Below, piece by piece: positions 1 to 9,623 of a stretch of 64,000 bases of DNA. The notes beneath the pieces were generated by a model. The model did no database searches, was not told the origin of the DNA, and saw only the letters and a list, made by a program, of their open reading frames with translations. This DNA comes from Clostridiaceae bacterium (GTDB taxonomy: Bacteria; Bacillota; Clostridia; DUPQ01), in the NCBI GenBank assembly GCA_012838235.1, contig DUPQ01000032.1:32190-96189 (forward strand), written 5' to 3'. Position 1 is the stretch's first letter. The number at the start of each line of letters is the position of its first letter. The translations under genes were made by a program, and so were the position numbers.

Positions 1-285
1 ATAAAGTCATTACTTAATGCAGGCAAATCCACACGTGATTTATATTTCTACAGAGATGCCGACCAAAAAGAGATTGATCTTATTATCCAGGACGGCAGAA
101 CAATATATCCTGTCGAGATTAAAATGACTGCCAGACCTCATAAAAAAATGGCATCGGCTTTCAGTGTTTTGGAATCAGTGAGGGCGGATGATATACAGAT
201 TGGAAACGGAGCGGTTATTAATCTGTATCACAAACCCCTGTTGATTGACAGAAATGTACTTTCCATACCGGCAGGATATTTGTAA
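1..285 (+). CDS. C-terminal fragment of a DUF4143-type AAA ATPase (partial)
   Basis: The reading frame is open from the first base and stops with TAA at 283-285, giving 94 residues of a protein whose start lies outside the window. The fragment contains FYRDADQKEIDLII followed by YPVEIK, the pattern of the C-terminal DUF4143 domain. That domain follows an AAA ATPase core in a widespread family of about 400-residue proteins and resembles a nuclease-fold region with D...E-x-K residues (here D-Q-K-E-I-D and V-E-I-K). Its cellular role is not established. It converges on the GH2 gene, whose end is one base away. The family call rests on the fragment alone. Confidence 0.7.
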   Translation: MKSLLNAGKSTRDLYFYRDADQKEIDLIIQDGRTIYPVEIKMTARPHKKMASAFSVLESVRADDIQIGNGAVINLYHKPLLIDRNVLSIPAGYL

Positions 286-286
286 A

Positions 287-2638
287 TCAGCTCACGCTAA
301 ACTCCGTTTCGGCGGTTACATCCTTTCCGATTACTCTTAAAACCGCCTTGCCGCTTTGTTTATCGGTTTTTACATATACCCCGGCACAACCTCCCTTTAG
401 CGAGATAAGTTCGGGACCTATAAGCTTTATAGGACCTTCGGTAACAATTCGTAAAGGCTCGTTGCAGTAATTTAAAAGGTTCATATTCTGATCCACCGCC
501 CTTATGGTTACCGATGCGGTATCGTAAGTTTCTTCTTCTTTCAATTCATGAGCATCTGCCGATAAGACTAATTGCATCTTATTCATAGGTTCTTTAATTT
601 CGGTTATTACCGTTTTTCCGTCCTTAATACCTTCAAACACATACTGTTTTACATTGTCTCCCCAACCCGCCACATGAGCAGTGATTATTTCCGTCAGTTT
701 GTTTATTGTAAGTTTTTCTTTTATAAGTACCGTCACAAGCATCAGCATATATCCAAGCGGAAGATTTTCCGGTCCGTTTACATATATATATGACAAAAGT
801 TTTTTAATTACCCTTGATGAATATTCGGAAAAATGCAAATCGTCAATTAACATATTTCCCGTGAAGTCATCTATTTCTATAGGAGGGTGTAATAAATGTT
901 TGAATCGCTTTCTGTCGGGATAAAAGTCTTTTATATGCTTTCCGTTTATGCTCATCTTTATATAATCGCAATTGGTGAAGGCCCATACGCTTTTTGTCAT
1001 TGCCATGGGATAATCGCCTTTCGACATGGATGTGGCTACATGCATTACCGGATATTTATCGGTCTGTGATGCGTATACATATGCGGCATCTTTCGGATTT
1101 CTGAACATGTCCAGCACCCCATGATAACATATCCTGTCACCGCTTCCGAAATCCTTATGTGTATTGTAGTCGTTCATGCACCAGCCGAAACTTCCTGCCA
1201 CACCGTCATCTCCCATGACGGCATTCAGCACTCTTGCGTGGCGTAGGGCATGTTCTGTTCTGTGCGGTTGGTCATCAAACATTTTGGTAGGATACATATG
1301 TCCGTTATACTCGGTTATGAGATACGGCACATCACCTTTTGTCACATCTTTTTTCTTTGCTATTACCTGCTTTGTACCGTTATGGGTAAAATCATTGTAG
1401 GTATAGACATCCTCCAAAAAGCTGCTTTTTTTAATACATCTCACTCCGCCGGTCTGCCTGTACGAATCATATTGCTTAGCAACCTTATTGGTTTGCCTGT
1501 AAAAGTCGTCATCATCAGGTGATTCGTTTATTCTGACCCCCCACAATATTATGCTCGGATGATTTCTGTACTGTTTTACCATGTTTTCGGTATTTTCCAC
1601 GGCCTTTTTCTTCCACTGCTCATCACCTATATGCTGCCATCCCGGTATCTCGGTAAACACCAACAACCCTATTTCATCACATCTGTTTATGAAATGTTTA
1701 CTCTGGGGATAATGCGATGTCCTGACCGCATTTACATTCAGCATATTTTTCAGTATATCGGCATCATTTATCTGTACTCTTTTGCTCATTGCATATCCTG
1801 TATATGCATAAGACTGATGTCTGTTAAGCCCTGTTACTTTGACCTTTTTACCGTTAAGATAAAAACCGTCATTCTTAAAAATCGCATCACGGAATCCGAA
1901 CCGGTCACAATACTCATCTGAAAGCTTTTTGTTACGGTAAAGTTTTACTGTAATTCTATAAAGGTTAGGATTGTCGATATCCCAGTTTTCCGCCGGGACT
2001 TTTTCAGACAAATGAATAATCTCTTTCCTCACCGGATAGTATTTTTCAAAAACACATTCATTATCTTTAACCGCAAAGATTGAAAGTTGTATCTCACAAT
2101 CCTCCGTACAGTTAACTATTTGCACTTCCGCAAAAAACTCGCATAATCCGTCAGCCGCTTTGGCCTTACCGGATACAAACACATCGGAAATGTGTGTCTT
2201 CTCTTTAATATCAATGTATGCTTCCCTGTAAATACCTCCGTAAGTCATATAATCTATAACATTACCGAAGGGAGGCTGGTTTAATGTTTCATAAGCATCG
2301 GCAATAACAGTTATTCTGTTTTCTTTCCCCCATTCAATATATTGAGATATGTCAACGGTGAATGAAGTATATCCGCAACTGTTACTATATACATGCCTGT
2401 CATTTATATACACCTCGGCTTCATGAGCTACTGCTGAAAAAGTGAGTAATATAGTTTTGTTTTCCCACGAGTTATCCGCATGAATAATCTTTTCATATTT
2501 CGATATTTTCTGATAAATTGCTTCGTCAAAACAATTATATGGCATATCGACATTACTGTGCGGCAGTCGCACGGTAAAAGATTCGGAAGATTCAACCGAC
2601 GGATAAAATTGCCAGTCATCATTTATATGTATTCTCAT
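287..2638 (-). CDS. Glycoside hydrolase family 2 (beta-galactosidase/beta-glucuronidase type)
   Basis: A 783-residue retaining exo-glycosidase of family GH2. The N-terminal third is the sugar-binding jelly roll, then an immunoglobulin-like domain, then the TIM barrel. Barrel motifs seen are GLNRHQSYAY, NAVRTSHYPQS, WGVRINES with the N-E acid/base pair, and LITEYNGH with the likely nucleophile Glu. No signal peptide is seen, so it is probably cytoplasmic and acts on an imported oligosaccharide. It starts 15 bases after the MFS transporter gene with a strong AGAAGGAGG site, so the two form an operon. The exact substrate (galactoside, glucuronide or other) cannot be read from sequence. Confidence 0.9.
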   Translation of the reverse strand: MRIHINDDWQFYPSVESSESFTVRLPHSNVDMPYNCFDEAIYQKISKYEKIIHADNSWENKTILLTFSAVAHEAEVYINDRHVYSNSCGYTSFTVDISQYIEWGKENRITVIADAYETLNQPPFGNVIDYMTYGGIYREAYIDIKEKTHISDVFVSGKAKAADGLCEFFAEVQIVNCTEDCEIQLSIFAVKDNECVFEKYYPVRKEIIHLSEKVPAENWDIDNPNLYRITVKLYRNKKLSDEYCDRFGFRDAIFKNDGFYLNGKKVKVTGLNRHQSYAYTGYAMSKRVQINDADILKNMLNVNAVRTSHYPQSKHFINRCDEIGLLVFTEIPGWQHIGDEQWKKKAVENTENMVKQYRNHPSIILWGVRINESPDDDDFYRQTNKVAKQYDSYRQTGGVRCIKKSSFLEDVYTYNDFTHNGTKQVIAKKKDVTKGDVPYLITEYNGHMYPTKMFDDQPHRTEHALRHARVLNAVMGDDGVAGSFGWCMNDYNTHKDFGSGDRICYHGVLDMFRNPKDAAYVYASQTDKYPVMHVATSMSKGDYPMAMTKSVWAFTNCDYIKMSINGKHIKDFYPDRKRFKHLLHPPIEIDDFTGNMLIDDLHFSEYSSRVIKKLLSYIYVNGPENLPLGYMLMLVTVLIKEKLTINKLTEIITAHVAGWGDNVKQYVFEGIKDGKTVITEIKEPMNKMQLVLSADAHELKEEETYDTASVTIRAVDQNMNLLNYCNEPLRIVTEGPIKLIGPELISLKGGCAGVYVKTDKQSGKAVLRVIGKDVTAETEFSVS

Positions 2639-2653
2639 AGTAGCCTCCTTCTG

Positions 2654-3850
2654 TCAGATTGCTTTTTCTTTTTCTGTAAAGACAACAACCAACAGGGAGC
2701 CTGCGGCGGATATTATGGTTGCTATCAACAGCATTGAAGGTATTGATAATGCATCTATCAATGTTCCTCCCAGCAGACTTCCGAAAACACCGCCTAATGT
2801 CATGGTTGTAGTCAGATATGCCTGACCTTTTATTCTGTCATTATCCCGCATCAGGTTGTTTATATAATAGACTGTTGCCGGAACAAATACGGCATAGGAA
2901 AACATCTGTAATGAATAGCTCGCATATATGTGATTAATATTCTTTGATAAAAGAATTCCCAGTTTTTCTATTGTAAAGAATACTGCGGAGATTTGTACCA
3001 GCATACTGCATTTTAATCTCTTTGATATTATGAGATACAAAATCATACCTATAACTTCAAATATTGCAGCTATACCCAACACGTTTCCCAGTTCGGCAGA
3101 ACCGTGCCCCAATCTCTTTACGATATTAATAAGGAAATTTATATTCATGTTGTGGCTTGTAAATATCAGGGTTGAACCTATTAAAAGCCCGGTAAACTTT
3201 TTATACTTCGCAAAAAACTTAAACACTCCCGTAGCAGGTGCATGCGCATATTTGATAACTTCGGAGGATATGCCCACATCATGTGCAGGCTTGAAAGACA
3301 GTGTAACGGGAATTAACAGCAGGAACATAGCAAAGTATATTACGGGAACCGAATCCGCTCCCAATTTCGCAGTAATATATCCTACACCGAAAGAGGCAAA
3401 AGCCGCACCTAACGAACCGACAGCTCTTGCGATAGTGAAATTGAGTTGTATGCCTTTGTTGGCGTATTCCATGGCAAAGGAATTAATGAATGAGTGCAAT
3501 GTATGTACGAAGGTTATTATGAGCAATAACAATATGGCTGTTAGATAAGGATAACTCCTTATAGCCACAATCAAAACAGTCAATACAACAATTGCAGAGG
3601 TTAACGCCAATATTATTCTCTTTAATTTCGACTCTTCCGCTTTGTCTGCATAGGCCGCTATAGGCGGTTGTAATAAGGCTGCCAATATGCTTGCTACCGC
3701 AAGTATGATTCCTGTCTGTGAACTGTTAAATCCTTTATCCGAAAGAAAGTATGCGGCATAATTGTATACGGTTATAAAGCCCATCCAGTAGAGAGCCTGC
3801 ATTACCCCGTACTTTATATTCAACCTCAATGTTACCTTCTTCAGTGACAT
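2654..3850 (-). CDS. MFS sugar/nucleoside-type transporter
   Basis: A roughly 398-residue integral membrane protein with about 12 hydrophobic helices and the basic cytoplasmic loop after helix 2 (YADKAEESKLKR) typical of the major facilitator superfamily. The overall look is of the LacY/nucleoside:H+ symporter group (MFS_1-like). The ATG at 3848-3850 is chosen over an in-frame GTG six bases upstream because AGAGG sits five bases before it. It is the first gene of an operon with the GH2 glycosidase, so it probably imports that enzyme's glycoside substrate. This role is inferred from context. Confidence 0.85.
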   Translation of the reverse strand: MSLKKVTLRLNIKYGVMQALYWMGFITVYNYAAYFLSDKGFNSSQTGIILAVASILAALLQPPIAAYADKAEESKLKRIILALTSAIVVLTVLIVAIRSYPYLTAILLLLIITFVHTLHSFINSFAMEYANKGIQLNFTIARAVGSLGAAFASFGVGYITAKLGADSVPVIYFAMFLLLIPVTLSFKPAHDVGISSEVIKYAHAPATGVFKFFAKYKKFTGLLIGSTLIFTSHNMNINFLINIVKRLGHGSAELGNVLGIAAIFEVIGMILYLIISKRLKCSMLVQISAVFFTIEKLGILLSKNINHIYASYSLQMFSYAVFVPATVYYINNLMRDNDRIKGQAYLTTTMTLGGVFGSLLGGTLIDALSIPSMLLIATIISAAGSLLVVVFTEKEKAI

Positions 3851-4054
3851 GTTCACCTCTATGAAAATTGTAACAGAAAAAGATAAATAGTCTATAAGGA
3901 GTTGATTAACAGAATATCTTTTATGTTTTTAGAATGATTACTTGTCTTTAAGTTGTACTCACATACAAAACATAACATATTTTCCGCATTGTAAAGAGGT
4001 ACGGATACTCAACAGTTTCATTGAACATTGTAAAATTCTATCACTCTATTCATA

Positions 4055-4098
4055 TTGACATTATATCGGCGCACCGATATAATGTGTGTGATAGGAGG
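4055..4098 (+). promoter_or_regulatory. Consensus promoter with a perfect 12-bp inverted repeat (probable autoregulatory operator)
   Basis: TTGACA (4055-4060) and TATAAT (4078-4083) are separated by exactly 17 bp, a full sigma-A consensus. A perfect inverted repeat, ACATTATATCGG / CCGATATAATGT with spacer CGCA, occupies 4058-4085. It therefore covers the end of the -35, the whole spacer and the -10. AGGAGG lies at 4093-4098, so the leader is only about 14-17 bases. A protein bound to the repeat would block RNA polymerase. The XRE regulator encoded just downstream is the obvious candidate. Confidence 0.8.
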
Positions 4099-4103
4099 TA
4101 ATC

Positions 4104-4673
4104 ATGATGCTTCAGGAACTGCTTGAAAGAGAAAATATGACTCTGTATAAACTGTCAAAAAACAGCGGTGTTCCTTATACTACCGTTAATGACATATATC
4201 ACGGAAGAACCGGCTTGGGCAAATGTACGGCGGAAACGGTGTATAAACTGTCCAAGGCACTTAGTGTGAGCATGGAAGAACTTCTCCTGCCTTATCTGAT
4301 AGAGCGAACAGACTTTGAGCTTTATAAAAGCAGTGTTTGTCATAGATTAAAAGAATCGGGCGATATGGCTTTTATTGCCGAAACTCTTCAGCAAGACAAT
4401 ATCAGTAAGTTATACCGACGCAAAATGTATCCGGAGAGTCTCTACTTGCTTGCTATGCTTGACTATGTGAGTAGAGAAAACAATATTCCTTTGTGTACAA
4501 AGTACGATGCATTGCGCAATGTTAAACTGGAGGAAACGCTTTATCCCGCCGGAGTACTTGTCATGAATACGGTAATCGGAAACAATAAAATTAAGGAAGA
4601 TGCATTATCTCAAGCCATTCCGGAATTCATGCGCCACAATATTGTAGAAAGCGAGGTGCGTAATGTCATCTGA
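4104..4673 (+). CDS. XRE-family HTH regulator, putative antitoxin
   Basis: A 189-residue protein. Residues about 1-62 form a Cro/C1-type helix-turn-helix (LYKLSKNSGVPYTTVNDIY, then a second helix pair ending VSMEELL). The rest is a helical region of unknown fold. It is the first gene of a two-gene unit and overlaps the following nucleotidyltransferase by 11 bases, so the two are translationally coupled. The promoter palindrome suggests autoregulation. XRE plus nucleotidyltransferase is the arrangement of AbiE-like (type IV) toxin-antitoxin modules, with the regulator as antitoxin. The ATG at 4107 is an equally good start, eight bases after AGGAGG. Confidence 0.75.
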   Translation: MMLQELLERENMTLYKLSKNSGVPYTTVNDIYHGRTGLGKCTAETVYKLSKALSVSMEELLLPYLIERTDFELYKSSVCHRLKESGDMAFIAETLQQDNISKLYRRKMYPESLYLLAMLDYVSRENNIPLCTKYDALRNVKLEETLYPAGVLVMNTVIGNNKIKEDALSQAIPEFMRHNIVESEVRNVI

Positions 4674-5394
4674 TACAGTTTATTCATTTAATAAAGACAA
4701 TTTAGATATTTATTTAAAAGAGTTGGCAAAGCTCTTTCGCAAACAAAACGGCAAGAAAGCTACAGCGGAAATCATTCTGGTAGGCGGAGCAGCCGTTTTG
4801 GTTAACTACGGTTTTCGTAATATGACAGCAGACATAGATGCCATCATTCATGCTTCCTCTTCCATGAAAGACGCTATCAACCAAATCGGTGATAAGTATA
4901 ATTTGCCTAACGGTTGGTTGAATACCGACTTTATACGTACCGCTTCTTATTCAGATAAACTCAATGTTTTTTCTGTGTATTATAAAACCTTTTACGGTGT
5001 TCTTCAGGTGCGTAGTATATCAGCAGAATATCTCATTGCAATGAAACTTAAGTCAGGTCGGAAATATAAAAATGATATGTCAGACATCATAGGCATTTTG
5101 GCAGAACATAAAGAACGTAAAGAGCCTCTGACTTGGGAAAAAGTAAATCAAGCCGTAGTAGATCTATATCAAGACTGGGACGGCATTACTGAGGAAGTCA
5201 AAGTCTTTATCAAGAATGCTATTGACACCGATAACTATGATACAGTGTTTCAGCAAATAAAAGAACAGGAACAGCTCTCCAAAAATATATTAATTCAATT
5301 TCAACAGGAGCACCCGCATACTGTAACGGAATCAAATGTTGACAGTATATTAAGAATGCTTGAATCCAAAAAGACATCCGATGCTCTTGAGTAA
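4663..5394 (+). CDS. DUF6036-like nucleotidyltransferase, putative toxin
   Basis: A 243-residue protein with a minimal nucleotidyltransferase signature: ILVGGAAVLVNYGFR followed by MTADIDAII. This is the G-G-A helix and D-x-D metal-binding pair of the MNT/AbiEii superfamily. The C-terminal part is helical and charged. Proteins of this type transfer nucleotides to RNA or protein targets, and several act as toxins held in check by the upstream gene product. It is co-transcribed with the XRE regulator. It converges on the NERD-helicase end of the DISARM-like operon across 171 bp. Toxin function is inferred from architecture and pairing only. Confidence 0.7.
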   Translation: MSSDTVYSFNKDNLDIYLKELAKLFRKQNGKKATAEIILVGGAAVLVNYGFRNMTADIDAIIHASSSMKDAINQIGDKYNLPNGWLNTDFIRTASYSDKLNVFSVYYKTFYGVLQVRSISAEYLIAMKLKSGRKYKNDMSDIIGILAEHKERKEPLTWEKVNQAVVDLYQDWDGITEEVKVFIKNAIDTDNYDTVFQQIKEQEQLSKNILIQFQQEHPHTVTESNVDSILRMLESKKTSDALE

Positions 5395-5565
5395 GAATAA
5401 AAGTTTTGTCTGAAATATCACAATTAATGTGAAATCAAAACATTTATAAGGTGCATGAAAAGAAATGTTTTGAGACCAATGGTGCTCCAACATATCATCC
5501 TCCTATAAAAATCAGCAATATATACTTTCCAAATGCTTAGATAAATTAAATACACTATGCATATA

Positions 5566-7269
5566 CTAAACTATACTACCTATTGCATTCAATGCACTGG
5601 CAAGTTCCTTCTTTGGTCTTTTTATTTTTCCGGTATAGCCGAGATTGTGAACCAAAATGTCAATACAATCGTTGTCTGAAAGTTGAGTTATAACATCAAG
5701 CTTTAGCCTAGCCCTTGAAGTTCCAACATAGTAAATCAGAACATTCTTGGAATTAAATGAATCGCTATCAACATCAATAAGAATTATCGCATCTGCTTCA
5801 AGTCCTTTAAATTTTCGGCATGTTGTAAAACGATATTTGTTTCTATATAAACCATCTTTACATTTTGAATTAAATACGCTCTCCTCCTCAGTCTTGCAAG
5901 TTAAAATAACTATGTCGGAAAAACCATCCTTGTTCAAGTTGTTGATTGTATGGTCAATTCGTGCCAATACACTTTCAGGGGAAGAGCAAAAATGGATTTT
6001 TGCAGGTACTCCTTTTAAGCATCCCTCAATCAGAAGTGGCTTTTTGACAGTTATGGGACGCAAAGAAGTAGTAGCAATATTTTCGGTATTTCTGCAATTT
6101 TTGTAGAGAGTCAATTTACAGTCTGCTTCTTCAATAAATTTCGGAAAATGATTTGCTTGAATCATCTGTAACTTATCATAAAAGACATAAAAAGTACCAA
6201 GTGGTTTTGTATCAGTTATAATATCTTTCATCAACTGCAGAATATCAGCCTCATTTATTGTATCAATTCCGAAATCTTGCCCCTCATCAACTATTATGTG
6301 TTGATAAGGAAAAGACTCCGACAAATACATATCTTCAAGAGCCGCTTTAAATCTTTTATAGTCAGGTACAGCAGTATCACATACTTTACAAGCGAGACCT
6401 GCAACGGTGTAGAAATCAATTTTTTCATTTTGATAGCACTTACTAAGATGGGTTTTTAACTGGTTATTAAAGCATAAAAATAAAACTTTTTCACCTGATG
6501 AAGCATGCCGTTGCGCTTTTTCAATAGCAATCATTGTTTTTCCAGTTCCTGCCACACCATTTATAACTGCTGTTCTCTGTTCCGTAAGGAAATTTAATAT
6601 TCCCTCTTGTTCCTTCAGAAACCTGTGAAAAACAATTTTCTTCAAGTCGTTTTCAAATGAGGCTGACGGGAAAACATTGAACTGTGGACAGAAAATTTCT
6701 CGTATAATTTTCTTCTCTTCATATTCACTTAAATCCGTGGTTATTCCATTGGGTAATTCTGTGCTGAAAATTTTATTCAAATACTCATCCGGACTTTCAA
6801 GTGCTTCTTTTGTCATAATCAGATTTCTATCAGCTTCCGGTGGAAGTGTCATAGTCCTCAACCTTATATCTGTTACCGATGGAAACCATACACCATGGAG
6901 AAATTTGCAGCGACTCAATATCCCGGAACAACTGCTTCTTTCAATATAGCGAATTAATTTATATTTATTAGACGAAGCTTGATTGAACGGACCGCCATTA
7001 TGCATAGGTTCTCCACTTGAATAATACCAGTAACCGTTTTCATATATAACTTGTCCGGCTTTTGCCTCGATACAAAGTACGCCTTTTCTGCGATTAAATA
7101 TCACAAAATCAGTTTCACTCTCATGAAGAATATTCTCAGTCACACTGGCAATTCTAAATGAGTGGAAAACATAATAGTCGTCAGGTAATAATTTCAATGC
7201 ATCAAACATTAATCCTTCAAGGCTTACTGAATCAAATTGGTGAGGCTTTTCAGGAATCATTATTGCCAT
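5566..7269 (-). CDS. NERD-nuclease / superfamily 1 helicase fusion, last gene of the DISARM-like operon
   Basis: A 567-residue protein. Residues about 15-125 are a NERD (nuclease-related) domain with the restriction-like signature E-T-D-F ... VLCIEAKAGQ (D...E-x-K). The rest is a UvrD/Rep-type superfamily 1 helicase: Walker A INGVAGTGKT near residue 240, Walker B HIIVDEGQDFG near 325, an arginine region YKNCRNTENI, and the late motif FKGLEADAIILID. All catalytic residues I can identify are intact. It starts one base after the drmB stop, so it belongs to the defence operon, where class 2 DISARM normally has the PLD nuclease drmC. It may be the DNA-degrading partner here (inference). Confidence 0.85.
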   Translation of the reverse strand: MAIMIPEKPHQFDSVSLEGLMFDALKLLPDDYYVFHSFRIASVTENILHESETDFVIFNRRKGVLCIEAKAGQVIYENGYWYYSSGEPMHNGGPFNQASSNKYKLIRYIERSSCSGILSRCKFLHGVWFPSVTDIRLRTMTLPPEADRNLIMTKEALESPDEYLNKIFSTELPNGITTDLSEYEEKKIIREIFCPQFNVFPSASFENDLKKIVFHRFLKEQEGILNFLTEQRTAVINGVAGTGKTMIAIEKAQRHASSGEKVLFLCFNNQLKTHLSKCYQNEKIDFYTVAGLACKVCDTAVPDYKRFKAALEDMYLSESFPYQHIIVDEGQDFGIDTINEADILQLMKDIITDTKPLGTFYVFYDKLQMIQANHFPKFIEEADCKLTLYKNCRNTENIATTSLRPITVKKPLLIEGCLKGVPAKIHFCSSPESVLARIDHTINNLNKDGFSDIVILTCKTEEESVFNSKCKDGLYRNKYRFTTCRKFKGLEADAIILIDVDSDSFNSKNVLIYYVGTSRARLKLDVITQLSDNDCIDILVHNLGYTGKIKRPKKELASALNAIGSIV

Positions 7270-7270
7270 A

Positions 7271-9622
7271 TTATTTCCCCCCTATTGCGTTTAAAATATC
7301 AGTTGCATCAATTATCTTATTGTCACCGCAAAAACATTTCCACTTCTCGGTAGTAATTTTTTCGAAAGTATCTTTGTAATCCGAAGAAAAATACATAACT
7401 TTAGATTTTTCCCACAATAATGTTGCCCTATATTTTTTTGAATCCCCTGCAATAATAAATGAGCACTCATAAACCGGTTTTTCCTTTGAATCACATATAT
7501 CTGCAATATTAATCAATTTATCAAGCAAAGACCGTTCTGTCAGATTATCTGTCCATTCTTTAACTGATTTCCATATATCAGCATAACTGACATCACTCAT
7601 ATCGGTACCCTTTTCCGGAATAATCACTTGAAGATTTGTTTTTCTGTTCGCTGAAGAATCCTCTGTATGTGTAACAAAACTTTCCCATCGCCTGTTACCA
7701 TGCAATTGTTCATAAAAAAATCCGAGACGGTAGTTATTAATCACTCCTGCAACAGTTCCTCTGTCAAGAAAGATGTTGAATTCTTCGCAACTTGTTTCAG
7801 GAATAAGTGCACATGAATAGCATGCTGCTAAATTAAGCGAATCTCTTCCTTGTCCCAAACTTAAACTGCAAACCGGATCATTTGAACACACTTCGCTTGA
7901 TTTAATTGCCTTTTTAAAAATGTTCGGAAATGTATCCGGATACCCTTGGCGAACAAGTCCTCCCAATGTTCCTTCTGAATCTCCGCTTGCGGTATAGATA
8001 AGTATACCCGCCATCTCTTTTCCTTCACTTCCCTCACTGCAATAAATTCTTTCTTTCAATGAGGCAATACTATAGCCGCATTCGAAACTCAACTGTTTAA
8101 TCAAAAGATGTGAAATAGTATGCAAAAGAACATACTTACTTGTCACTGTACGCGGGTTACCAGAGCTGATAAATGATTTGCTGTAATTCTCGTTCAGTCT
8201 GTCTATTCGTAATTGTAAATCACGGTTTTCGCTACGCCAATTATTGATTGCTTCTTGATTGAATTCAATAAAAATGCCTTCACCGCGTACTTCATATGCA
8301 GGATACCAGTTTGTTGTCGGTTCTTTTATCGGTACATCATTCACCTGTTTCCCAACAGGTTCTGTTCTGTCAACAGGTCTGATTCTTGAAAACCCTGTCA
8401 AAGCTTGTACTTCACGAACCTTATGAATCAGTGAAATACGCTTAATATATGGCAAATTGTATGCAACGATATCAGTTGATTCTCTTTGAAAATCGCCATA
8501 TATGTCTTTACCTAACGATATTTCTCCGCTCAAAGCGTCATATTCTTCCGCACGATACTTTACACTCAATGTACTGTATTCTTCTTCTGAAGGTTGGCGC
8601 CATTTTCTTTCAAGTACTTGTTTTATTTTTTCAGGCGATACATTGATTTCCAGGCTCATCTGGTTTGAGTAATGGTCAATTTGGTTAACAATAATGGCAT
8701 CTTTACTCTCCTGTGCGGTGTAGGGATTACGCATAAATGCAGAAATAACGTTCTTGCACTCAGAAAATGCAGAGCTCTCCTCTATTTTTCTAGTTAACAT
8801 ACTTGAATACGGTGGAATCACTAATGAACTTACGATGACGGGAAAGTATACTGAGGAACTGCCTCGTTGCAAGACCTTCGGGTAGAGCGAGCAACTTTCC
8901 TTTTGATTTTTCCAAGGATGCCTTCCCGAGCAAGTGAAATTGTAGTAATTGTTGTGTTTTTTATCAAGTTCTTCAAATATTTCCCTGTCAAAAGCTTCTT
9001 TTAATGTCGTTTTCGCGCCGCAAGTTTCACATGTTATAACTAACCCCTCCAGACCTTCCGTTGAAGAAGCTCCAGTTTTGAAAGTAAGTGACGGGCGATT
9101 ACAAATAATTTTAGCCCCGCCTGAATTTTTACAATGAACCCATTTAACCCATGGAAAATCATCAATATGTCCATGCTCACATACAGTCACTATACGAGCT
9201 ACTACCAAGTCTTGATTGCATATCGGACAACACATATGCTTAACCATATACGGATCTGATTCTATTGCTCGTTTTCGACCCTTTCTTTTGTACTCATCAA
9301 TCCAGTGTTTTATAGGCTGAAACTTTCTGCATTTCGGACAAAAATACCACTCGGGAAAGCGAGCATACGATATGCCTTCTTTACATAATTCATTATTCTT
9401 ACCTGCCGGTATCCCAAAAAAATCTACACGGAGGGCTTTTTCAAGTCTCTCATCATGTATTTCTATAATTTGTTCACGCCAGTATTCGGGAGCAGCGGTC
9501 ATTAAGGTCTGATCCTTAAAATCAACCATAGCACCGACCCCATATTGCAATACAGCCTGTGAGGCTCTGACAGAATGTGTAATATGATTTAACCGTATTC
9601 TTTCAGCATTTTCGAGTTCCAT
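7271..9622 (-). CDS. drmB: DISARM protein DrmB (DUF1998)
   Basis: A 783-residue protein of the DUF1998/DrmB family, partner of the DrmA helicase in DISARM phage defence. The N-terminus has the family opening YGVGAMVDFKDQTLM. Zinc-ribbon cysteine pairs follow (CPKCRKF, CCPICNQ, CETCGAK). The C-terminal DUF1998 part contains the HTISHLLIKQL helix, ILIYTASGDSEGTLGGL and a Cys-rich stretch (EVCSNDPVC, CYSC). Length is usual for the family. The stop and start codons are separated by single bases from drmA upstream and from the NERD helicase downstream, so translation is probably coupled. Confidence 0.9.
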   Translation of the reverse strand: MELENAERIRLNHITHSVRASQAVLQYGVGAMVDFKDQTLMTAAPEYWREQIIEIHDERLEKALRVDFFGIPAGKNNELCKEGISYARFPEWYFCPKCRKFQPIKHWIDEYKRKGRKRAIESDPYMVKHMCCPICNQDLVVARIVTVCEHGHIDDFPWVKWVHCKNSGGAKIICNRPSLTFKTGASSTEGLEGLVITCETCGAKTTLKEAFDREIFEELDKKHNNYYNFTCSGRHPWKNQKESCSLYPKVLQRGSSSVYFPVIVSSLVIPPYSSMLTRKIEESSAFSECKNVISAFMRNPYTAQESKDAIIVNQIDHYSNQMSLEINVSPEKIKQVLERKWRQPSEEEYSTLSVKYRAEEYDALSGEISLGKDIYGDFQRESTDIVAYNLPYIKRISLIHKVREVQALTGFSRIRPVDRTEPVGKQVNDVPIKEPTTNWYPAYEVRGEGIFIEFNQEAINNWRSENRDLQLRIDRLNENYSKSFISSGNPRTVTSKYVLLHTISHLLIKQLSFECGYSIASLKERIYCSEGSEGKEMAGILIYTASGDSEGTLGGLVRQGYPDTFPNIFKKAIKSSEVCSNDPVCSLSLGQGRDSLNLAACYSCALIPETSCEEFNIFLDRGTVAGVINNYRLGFFYEQLHGNRRWESFVTHTEDSSANRKTNLQVIIPEKGTDMSDVSYADIWKSVKEWTDNLTERSLLDKLINIADICDSKEKPVYECSFIIAGDSKKYRATLLWEKSKVMYFSSDYKDTFEKITTEKWKCFCGDNKIIDATDILNAIGGK

Positions 9623-9623
9623 T

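Noticed and set aside
5435..5473. Inverted repeat TCAAAACATTT / AAATGTTTTGA between the nucleotidyltransferase and NERD genes
   Set aside because: The stem is AT-only apart from two G-C pairs, has a 17-base loop and no T-run, so I do not call it a terminator, though it may serve convergent genes weakly.
5395..5565. Possible attachment-site copy of the tRNA-Leu 3' end on the far side of the defence island
   Set aside because: Only TGGTGC matches by eye, which is expected by chance. No integrase is present.
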